Of a DNA stretch of 8,690 bases, positions 1-5,707 are shown piece by piece. A program made the translations under genes and the position numbers. This stretch comes from JBAXGE01 sp044344145 (GTDB taxonomy: Bacteria > Planctomycetota > Phycisphaerae > WQYP01). How positions within the stretch are numbered: position 1 is the stretch's first letter; each line of letters starts with the position of its first letter. The notes under the pieces were generated by a model, which searched no databases, was not told where the DNA came from, and saw only the letters and a program-made list of their open reading frames with translations. The stretch covers positions 1-8,690 of the forward strand of contig JBIJDM010000114.1 of the NCBI GenBank assembly GCA_044344145.1, given 5' to 3'.

Positions 1-97
1 TCTTGTGGTTCGGCGCAGCGGCGGCGGCCACCAGGATTTCCTCCAGCGTGCAGTTCTCGGCGTTGGGCATGAGTAACGCAGCAGCCATGCCCAACAT
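1..97 (-). CDS. Possible start of an unidentified gene, cut by the left window edge
   Basis: After the symporter stop codon the same minus-strand frame stays open to the window edge. From the ATG at 97 it reads about 32 residues, starting MLGMAAALLMPNAEN and continuing with a Leu/Glu stretch and an alanine run. Third codon positions become GC-rich from about position 88 onward, as in the neighbouring genes, while the stretch 98-178 is not GC-rich in this way. The hydrophobic N-terminus could be a signal peptide or membrane segment, but the usual basic residues before it are missing. Alternative starts are ATG at 88, ATG at 70 or TTG at 124; none has a good ribosome binding site. I do not recognise the product. 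If real, it lies downstream of the symporter on the same strand and could be co-transcribed. An open frame of this length could also arise by chance. Confidence 0.35.
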   Translation of the reverse strand, partial: MLGMAAALLMPNAENCTLEEILVAAAAAPNHK

Positions 98-178
98 TAA
101 AACCCAGTATTCGCTTTCGCGCAAGCGGATGTGGGGATTATTTTTGGCAATCGCTCTAAAGCGTGTATCCGTCCGAGC

Positions 179-2536
179 TTATCCCTTCGCGGATGTGTCG
201 GTTGGGGCCGGCGCTGCCGGTGAGGGTACCACCGCATCAGGATTCTCGGTTGGCTTATGGGCCACCACCCGGCCGTCATCCTCATGATCCCGGGTCATGG
301 TGCGCAGTGAGTGGAAAAAGAGCTTCAAGTCTTTGAAGCCACCAATCCCAAACCACACGAAGGTAACGGCCGAGATCACAAAGGGCAGAATCAGCCCGGA
401 GATCAACCAGTAGGTCAACCACCAATCCTGTGACCAGGGCTGCAACAGTTCCGCGATTGGGCCACTCAGCCCCAAGCCACGACAAATGGGCCGCCAGCAG
501 TTCCAAACGGTACCCACCAGCGTGATTGCCAACCAGAACATCGTCCACCAGAAAATCCCGCCCGCCGCGAGTTTATCCCACATCGTGAAGTTATCGTCAA
601 AGCCAAGAATCCGGCCAATAAAACCGCGCGGCCGATGGGGCGCTTCCACGGTATCGCTGGCCACCCGATAGGCGCCACGGTGCAGCATCCGATCCATATT
701 GAACGCTTCTGTGGGCGTCAGCAGCGACACCACCACATAGGACACCGGCACGATGACCATAATCAGAAAGCTGATGGTAACGGCATTGGCCGGCAGACTT
801 TCCCAACCGATGAAATGCCCCAGTGCCGTCAACCATTGACATACCAGCGTATCGGCCAGAATGCCGAACAGTGAAAGTACGGCCCCAAGAATCCCGGCAA
901 CCCAAGCTCCGGCGGCAGTACCACGCTTCCAGTACAAACCGCCGATGATGACCGCGCCGGCACCGGCTTGGAACACCGCCCCGGTAATCGCCCACCACAT
1001 CCAAATATATTGGGTTTGTTTGAATAAAATACTGAAACAGAACGCAAAGACGCCCACGCCGATCTGAGCAAAACGGATGGCCCAAACGTGGCGGTTGGGC
1101 GTCATGGGGCGGCCACGTAGCGGGAGTACCACATCCTGAACCAAAATACTTCCCCATGAGTGCATGTGGCTGGCATCCGCCGCCATCAGCCCCATAATCA
1201 TCACCAACACAAACAAACCCTTGATCCCTCCGGGCAACATATGACTCAGCGCAATGGGCACTTCCACCTGAGTGAGGGTCTGCTCGACCTCATTTTGCAT
1301 CTTATCAACTTTGGCCTGCAGTACCCCGAGTTGACCCGACGTGGCCGCGGGCAGGGCGGGTTCCTCATTGGGTCTCGTGCGCAACTGCTTGATTTGCGTG
1401 CGCAGTTGTTCCAACTGAACCAGCAGAGCCTCATTGGGGGCCGACACTGCCGTAGGTTTGGTGGCAGCAGGCACAATTTGCGTTTGGATTTGCGTCAGTG
1501 AGGCGCGTACCTCGCCGATCTCCACCCGCATTTTCTCCCCCATTTGTTCATCCAGCAGTTGCGTGATCTGGTGGTTGGCGGAAGTGCTTTGGGCCACATA
1601 ATCCGGATGCTTCAGATACGTCAGCGCGCTAATTACCAGCACGGTCAGCATGAGTACCCGCGCGTACCCGCGCCAGTGTCCCAGCACCCCACCCATACGG
1701 GTTTCATGCGGGGTCCGGCCGGCGGAATTGAACCCGCTGCGATTCTGCCAGGCCATCGTGATATAGACGCCGCCATACAGGCCCATCAGCCACATAAAGA
1801 TATTGAAATCCTTGACCTTGAAGGCGTCGAACGGATTGATCAACGACTTATCCGGTCCGCCGGAAGTCAGCCACCAGGTCATTTTGTCCCACGGCACCAG
1901 CCACAGCAGGACGATCACGATCAACAGGTAAATGGCATGCGAAAAAATCCCTTCAAGGCAATCCGTGACCATCAGGGTAATTTGCCCGCCGGTCAACATC
2001 ATCACCAGCGTGAAGATCATGTAGGACGCCATAATGGCGATATCAGTCCGCATCCAGGGCATACCCCATTGGGCCAGGGTCGGGTCCAACTGCAGAAATG
2101 CCACAAAAAATTTGCCCGCCACCGCGGGGAAAATGCCGTAGTTGAGCACGCCAGCCAAAAAAGCCAGCAAGCCCATAAATAAACGGAAATTTTTGCTATA
2201 GCGAACCTCAAAAAACTGGGGCAGAGTAAGTACCCGCGTCTCGCGATACCGGTAGGTGACAAAACCCACGATGCCCAGAATCAGAAATAACGGCGCGGAG
2301 AGGACCCCCCACCAACTCATCACAAAACCTGCAATTGCGATGGACTGGAAATTCGCCACCGCATTACTCAAGCCCGAATCGGCTTCGGCGCGGGCATTAC
2401 ACATCAGGTAACGTCCTGCACACCGTCCCGCCGACATATAGTCCGCCACCCCCTGCACGAATCTGCGGGTGTAGAAGGCAAAGCCCAAAATGACGGCCAA
2501 TGGCAAGAACGTGAAGACCCAGTCAATTAGCTGCAT
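179..2536 (-). CDS. Sodium:solute symporter (SSS) family transporter with a coiled-coil-like loop insert
   Basis: This is an inner-membrane secondary transporter of the SSS family (PutP/SGLT type), expected to couple ion entry to solute uptake; the solute cannot be read from the sequence. I count about 14 hydrophobic segments, roughly at residues 4-22, 63-95, 117-135, 165-185, 199-215, 245-262, 291-306, 437-456, 486-504, 513-534, 541-562, 585-606, 656-677 and 708-730. Family marks are the SGLSNAVANFQS stretch (54-65) in the first core helix and IIGGLYWKRGT (530-540). At 785 residues it is much longer than the roughly 500 of PutP. The extra length includes a hydrophilic segment at 311-432 with Leu/Ile/Gln heptad-like patterns, extra C-terminal helices, and a Pro/Ala-rich tail (765-785). 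ATG 2536 is preceded by only a weak GGAA site. A good promoter lies upstream at 2583-2611. The family call is firm; substrate and even the coupling ion are unknown. Confidence 0.9.
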   Translation of the reverse strand: MQLIDWVFTFLPLAVILGFAFYTRRFVQGVADYMSAGRCAGRYLMCNARAEADSGLSNAVANFQSIAIAGFVMSWWGVLSAPLFLILGIVGFVTYRYRETRVLTLPQFFEVRYSKNFRLFMGLLAFLAGVLNYGIFPAVAGKFFVAFLQLDPTLAQWGMPWMRTDIAIMASYMIFTLVMMLTGGQITLMVTDCLEGIFSHAIYLLIVIVLLWLVPWDKMTWWLTSGGPDKSLINPFDAFKVKDFNIFMWLMGLYGGVYITMAWQNRSGFNSAGRTPHETRMGGVLGHWRGYARVLMLTVLVISALTYLKHPDYVAQSTSANHQITQLLDEQMGEKMRVEIGEVRASLTQIQTQIVPAATKPTAVSAPNEALLVQLEQLRTQIKQLRTRPNEEPALPAATSGQLGVLQAKVDKMQNEVEQTLTQVEVPIALSHMLPGGIKGLFVLVMIMGLMAADASHMHSWGSILVQDVVLPLRGRPMTPNRHVWAIRFAQIGVGVFAFCFSILFKQTQYIWMWWAITGAVFQAGAGAVIIGGLYWKRGTAAGAWVAGILGAVLSLFGILADTLVCQWLTALGHFIGWESLPANAVTISFLIMVIVPVSYVVVSLLTPTEAFNMDRMLHRGAYRVASDTVEAPHRPRGFIGRILGFDDNFTMWDKLAAGGIFWWTMFWLAITLVGTVWNCWRPICRGLGLSGPIAELLQPWSQDWWLTYWLISGLILPFVISAVTFVWFGIGGFKDLKLFFHSLRTMTRDHEDDGRVVAHKPTENPDAVVPSPAAPAPTDTSAKG

Positions 2537-2582
2537 ACTGATTCCAATCGGTAATCAACCCAGCGCACCACATCTCAGGCGT

Positions 2583-2611
2583 AGGATATAGTCCCCCCTC
2601 CTATACGTCAA
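2583..2611 (-). promoter_or_regulatory. Sigma70-type promoter for the symporter gene
   Basis: On the minus strand a TTGACG box (2606-2611, 5 of 6 matches to TTGACA) is followed by exactly 17 bases and then TATCCT (2583-2588, 4 of 6 matches to TATAAT). Transcription would begin near 2576 and give a leader of about 40 bases before the ATG at 2536. The spacer contains AGGAGGGGGG, an unusual G-run between the two boxes. The assignment rests on consensus matching only. Confidence 0.55.
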
Positions 2612-2735
2612 GATTACATCTGTCCGCAGCTATGTGTATGGATACCATAAATCTTTTACGAGTTGTTCTTGTATGCTGCAAATCAGACTCACACCCAACC
2701 CCCGCAAAGGTGAATCGCACGAGCAATGCACCCAT

Positions 2736-2768
2736 TCAGGCGCGATTCGCTTACACTCAGGTGCTATT
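2736..2768. repeat. Two near-identical 12-base direct repeats, 21-base period
   Basis: TCAGGCGCGATT (2736-2747) and TCAGGTGCTATT (2757-2768) match at 10 of 12 positions. Their starts are 21 bases apart, which is two helical turns, so both would lie on the same face of the DNA. The second copy overlaps the weak -35 guess for ychF. Such spacing fits a dimeric or tandem regulator site, but chance cannot be excluded. Confidence 0.4.
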
Positions 2769-2853
2769 TACGGTCTCGGGGATGCAAAATATGCGCATTT
2801 CGCGTATTCTTTCCGCCTTCAGACTCCGAACCTAGAGCCTAAAGGATGGACGC

Positions 2854-3942
2854 ATGGAAGTTGGGATTGTTGGTTTACCGAACGTTGGCAAGAGCACCAT
2901 TTTTAACGCCCTGACCTCGGCGAATGCCCTGGCGGCGAATTACCCCTTTGCCACCATCGAGCCCAATGTCGGCGTGGTCAACGTTCCCGACGAGCGCATG
3001 GCCCGGATTCAGCAATACATCCCCACGGATCGTCTGGTGCCCGCGCTGCTGCGGATTGTGGATATCGCCGGGATCGTCCGCGGCGCCAGCAAGGGTGAAG
3101 GTCTGGGCAACAAATTCCTCTCCCACATCCGCGAAGTGGATGCCATCCTGCAGGTGGTCCGCTGCTTTGAGAACAACGACATTATGCACGTGGACGGTGC
3201 GGTGGACCCCATTCGTGACATCGAGACCATTGATATCGAACTGATTCTCGCCGACCTGGAAACCGTCACCAAAGTGATTGATAAACAGCGTCGGGCGGCC
3301 AAGAGCGGTGATAAGGAAGCAATTTTCGCCACTGCCCTGCTGGAGAAAATCCTCGCCGGGCTCGAAACCGGCAAGCCTGTGCGGGCGCTGGGGCTGGACA
3401 AGCCCGACGAAGTCAAATTCATCAAAATTTTGGGCCTGATGACCGCCAAGAAAGTGCTCTACGTGGCCAACGTGGATGAAACCGATCCCGAAGGCAAGGG
3501 CCCGCTGGTCCAGAAAGTTCAGGCCCACGCCGCCAAGGAAGGCTCCACCGTGGTGGTGGTCTGCGGCAAGCTGGAATCCGAACTGGCGGAGTTGGCGCCC
3601 GAAGACCGTCTGAGCATGCTGCATGATCTGGGTATGACCGAACCATCGCTGAACAAACTCGCCCGGGCGGCCTATACGATGCTCGGACTGCAAAGCTATT
3701 TCACCGCCGGCAAGATTGAAGTCCGCGCCTGGACGATTCCCATCGGGGCCACCGCCCCGCAGGCCGCCGGCGTGATCCACACCGATTTCGAAAATGGTTT
3801 CATCCGCGCGGAAATCTATCACTTTGACGACCTGATGGAATACAAGAGCGAAGCGGCCATCAAAGCCGCCGGCCGGATGCGCAGCGAAGGCAAGAGTTAC
3901 ATCTTCAAAGATGGCGACATCGCGCACTTCCTGTTTAACTAA
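2854..3942 (+). CDS. ychF: Redox-regulated ATPase YchF (Obg-like, OLA1 family)
   Basis: YchF is a universally conserved cytoplasmic P-loop protein of the Obg/TRAFAC group that prefers ATP over GTP and binds ribosomes. The N-terminal G domain shows the P-loop GLPNVGKST (7-15), the switch I stretch NYPFATIEPNVG (29-40), the G3 region DIAGIVRGASKGEGLG (70-85) and the G4 motif NVDE (206-209). The last is the NxxE form that explains ATP preference in this family. His112 in the DIMHVDG segment appears to match the catalytic histidine of E. coli YchF. A coiled-coil helical arm lies around 125-200, and the C-terminal TGS domain runs from about 278 to 361 and ends DGDIAHFLFN, as is typical. The length of 362 residues is normal. 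The ATG is supported by AAAGGA (2841-2846), 7 bases upstream. The SDR gene follows after 50 bases on the same strand. Identification is near certain. Confidence 0.98.
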   Translation: MEVGIVGLPNVGKSTIFNALTSANALAANYPFATIEPNVGVVNVPDERMARIQQYIPTDRLVPALLRIVDIAGIVRGASKGEGLGNKFLSHIREVDAILQVVRCFENNDIMHVDGAVDPIRDIETIDIELILADLETVTKVIDKQRRAAKSGDKEAIFATALLEKILAGLETGKPVRALGLDKPDEVKFIKILGLMTAKKVLYVANVDETDPEGKGPLVQKVQAHAAKEGSTVVVVCGKLESELAELAPEDRLSMLHDLGMTEPSLNKLARAAYTMLGLQSYFTAGKIEVRAWTIPIGATAPQAAGVIHTDFENGFIRAEIYHFDDLMEYKSEAAIKAAGRMRSEGKSYIFKDGDIAHFLFN

Positions 3943-3982
3943 CCGGAATTCTGTCCGTGGGGTAGAATAGCACCATTGGCAC

Positions 3983-3987
3983 GGGAG
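3983..3987 (+). promoter_or_regulatory. Ribosome binding site fixing the SDR start
   Basis: GGGAG sits 5 bases before ATG 3993. Its last base is the first base of the alternative GTG start at 3987, so ribosomes binding here would initiate at the ATG. Confidence 0.6.
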
Positions 3988-3992
3988 TGACT

Positions 3993-4787
3993 ATGGTTGA
4001 CCTGACCCAAAAAGTGATCATCATTACCGGCGCTTCGGCAGGCATCGGCCAGGCGCTGGCGCTGGCCCTTGCCCCATTTAAGGTACGCATGATCCTCGCT
4101 GCCCGGCGGGTGGACCGGTTGGAAACGCTGGCCGCACAGTGCCGGCAGATGGGCAGCGAAGTTATCGTGCAGGTCTGCGATGTTGCGCAGCGGGCACACG
4201 TGGAGGCGCTGGTCACTACCGCGGTTACCACCTGGCAACGGCTCGATATCATGGTCGCCAATGCGGGGTTTGGCTTTCTCAATGCCGTCCATGAAACCAC
4301 CGAGGCCCAGTTTGATGAAATTGTGGATGTGAACGTTAAAGGCACCTGGTACGCCATGGCCGCGGCCACGCCGGTGATGATCAAGCAGCGTAGCGGTCAC
4401 CTCATCGCCACGTCGTCCGCCGCCGCCCGGCGGGGCTTGCCGTTCTGCGGCCCGTATGCCATGACCAAGGCCGCGCAGCTCTCTCTGTGCGAAGCTGCCC
4501 GGGTGGAGCTAAAACAATATGGCATCCACGTCAGCAGCGTACACCCCATCACCACGGAGACGGATTTTTTCGCTGTGGCCTCCGACCGCAGCCAGATGAA
4601 AACCTCCGGACTTGGCAGCGCCCAATCTGCGGCGACCGTGGCGCGGAAGATGGTGCATTTGATGCAGCACCCCAAACCGGAACTCTGGCCACATTGGGCC
4701 TCACGCTATGCGTTGGTGATGGCCACGCTCTGGCCGCGTCTGGGGGACTATATTATGGGACGATCGCTCAAGCGGCGCGGCCTGTAA
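3993..4787 (+). CDS. Short-chain dehydrogenase/reductase (classical SDR)
   Basis: This is a cytoplasmic NAD(P)-dependent oxidoreductase with a Rossmann fold, 264 residues. It shows the cofactor motif TGASAGIG (12-19), the NAG motif (90-92), the structural Asn114 in NVKG, and a catalytic set of Ser142, Tyr155 and Lys159 (YAMTK). The Arg pair 38-39 after the second strand suggests NADPH preference. The Pro185 region (HPITTETDFF) matches the usual substrate-side PGxxxT loop. The substrate cannot be predicted; many such proteins are annotated only as SDR oxidoreductases. I choose ATG 3993 over the in-frame GTG at 3987, because GGGAG (3983-3987) makes a good ribosome binding site 5 bases before the ATG and would itself overlap the GTG. 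A TAGAAT box (3963-3968, 5 of 6) could be a private -10 element, but no -35 box is visible, so read-through from ychF is as likely. It converges with the radical SAM gene. Confidence 0.92.
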   Translation: MVDLTQKVIIITGASAGIGQALALALAPFKVRMILAARRVDRLETLAAQCRQMGSEVIVQVCDVAQRAHVEALVTTAVTTWQRLDIMVANAGFGFLNAVHETTEAQFDEIVDVNVKGTWYAMAAATPVMIKQRSGHLIATSSAAARRGLPFCGPYAMTKAAQLSLCEAARVELKQYGIHVSSVHPITTETDFFAVASDRSQMKTSGLGSAQSAATVARKMVHLMQHPKPELWPHWASRYALVMATLWPRLGDYIMGRSLKRRGL

Positions 4788-4792
4788 CCACG

Positions 4793-5692
4793 TCAGGGAT
4801 AGACTTCTACCGGCAGGCCGGGCAGCCGGGCATGAATCCGCGCGGCAATCGCTTCCAATTCCGCTTGGGTCAGTGCGGTGGCATACGCCTCGGTCACTTG
4901 CCGGGCCACCGTGTAGGCTTGCACCAGCGTGATATGCCCACCCGCCTGAATGATATCGTGCAAGCGCCCCACGTAGGCCGTAATCTCGGTTTCATCGGGG
5001 GCGTGGCCATGTACCCGCATGAACAGGGATTGAATCACCGTTGGCCGCGCCCGGCAGCAAGTCAAAATATTATCCAGCACCTGCCGGAATGGGACACTGG
5101 TCCGATCCACCAGATCGTAATAAGCAGCGGTCCCGGCATCCAGCTTGGCCCAAATTTCCCCCTGATGGGCGTCCAGATACGTCAGCGCTGCCTTCACACC
5201 GGGGCGATGAAACATCGTGGCATTGGTGATCACCACCATTTTCACATCCGTTAGCCCAATCGCATCGCGCACACCCACCGCGCGCTGGCAGATTTCCAGA
5301 AAATGCGGATACGTGGTGGGTTCGCCGTCCCCGGAAAAAGCGATGTCATTGACCCGGCGCAGCGCAGTGGGAACACGGTCAAACGGATCATATTGATAAA
5401 TCGCCCCGGTCTGGACCACCTGCAGCATCAGCCGTAATTCCGTTTCCAGCACAGCCAAATCCACCTGCCGGACTACCGGGGGGACTTTGCGGTCCACCGA
5501 ACAATAAATGCAATCGAAATTGCACGCCTTATCGGGATTCAGATTGATGCCAATACTAATGCCCTTGCTGCGCCGCGAGACCACGGGATAAACATAGCGG
5601 TTGTTTTCCCAGATCCGGTCATGCATGGCAAAGGCCCGCTGGGCTTCGGGAACCTGGGTCAGTGCGAGATGCTTTTTGTGCTTATCGTCCAT
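4793..5692 (-). CDS. Radical SAM protein, COG0731 (Fe-S oxidoreductase) type
   Basis: This 299-residue protein should bind a [4Fe-4S] cluster and S-adenosylmethionine to make a 5'-deoxyadenosyl radical. The cluster motif CNFDCIYC gives Cys57, Cys61 and Cys64 in the canonical CX3CX2C spacing. GDGEPTTYPH (121-130) is the SAM-binding GGE-like motif in the form used by this family. The N-terminal stretch around YVYPVVSRRSKGISIGINL (34-52) and the whole layout resemble COG0731 proteins, which are related to the wybutosine enzyme TYW1 but lack its flavodoxin part. The substrate is unknown. No second iron-sulfur cluster motif such as SPASM is visible; the only other cysteines are at 135 and 212-213. 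The ATG at 5692 lies 15 bases after the murJ stop, and GAGG at 5706-5709 overlaps that stop codon, which suggests translational coupling. It is the last gene of the thiE-murJ cluster. Family confidence is high; function is open. Confidence 0.88.
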   Translation of the reverse strand: MDDKHKKHLALTQVPEAQRAFAMHDRIWENNRYVYPVVSRRSKGISIGINLNPDKACNFDCIYCSVDRKVPPVVRQVDLAVLETELRLMLQVVQTGAIYQYDPFDRVPTALRRVNDIAFSGDGEPTTYPHFLEICQRAVGVRDAIGLTDVKMVVITNATMFHRPGVKAALTYLDAHQGEIWAKLDAGTAAYYDLVDRTSVPFRQVLDNILTCCRARPTVIQSLFMRVHGHAPDETEITAYVGRLHDIIQAGGHITLVQAYTVARQVTEAYATALTQAELEAIAARIHARLPGLPVEVYP

Positions 5693-5707
5693 ATCTGATT
5701 CTAGGCC

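Larger units (their letters stand above)
2537..2853. other. Divergent intergenic region between the symporter gene and ychF
   Basis: These 317 bases separate two divergently read genes. They hold the symporter promoter (2583-2611), a near-perfect direct repeat (2736-2768) overlapped by a 7-base inverted repeat (GAATCGC 2712-2718, GCGATTC 2742-2748), and the 8-base palindrome ATGCGCAT near 2791-2798. For ychF the best promoter guess is TTTACG (2767-2772), 17 bases, then TATGCG (2790-2795), which is weak. Short plus-strand open frames here (for example 2632-2835) have unremarkable composition and no convincing protein character, so I do not call a gene. Confidence 0.6.

Noticed and set aside
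1544..2182. Plus-strand open frame opposite the symporter
   Set aside because: Its His/Gln/Pro-rich composition is typical of an antisense shadow of a membrane protein gene, and no ribosome binding site or family motif is visible.
2632..2835. Small plus-strand open frame in the divergent intergenic region
   Set aside because: It has no ribosome binding site, no recognisable protein features, and overlaps the probable regulatory elements.
2875..3927. Long open frame on the minus strand opposite ychF (about 350 codons)
   Set aside because: ychF is certain on the other strand. The antisense translation is rich in His, Gly, Asp and Phe, as expected from reading GC-rich codons backwards, and it matches no family I know.
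4778..4820. Inverted repeat CGGCCTG / CAGGCCG at the convergent gene ends, as a two-way terminator
   Set aside because: The arms are only 7 bases with a 29-base loop, most of it coding, and there is no T-run on either side.
4487..5254. Plus-strand open frame spanning the end of the SDR gene and the radical SAM gene
   Set aside because: It crosses two well-supported genes in other frames and has no domain character.
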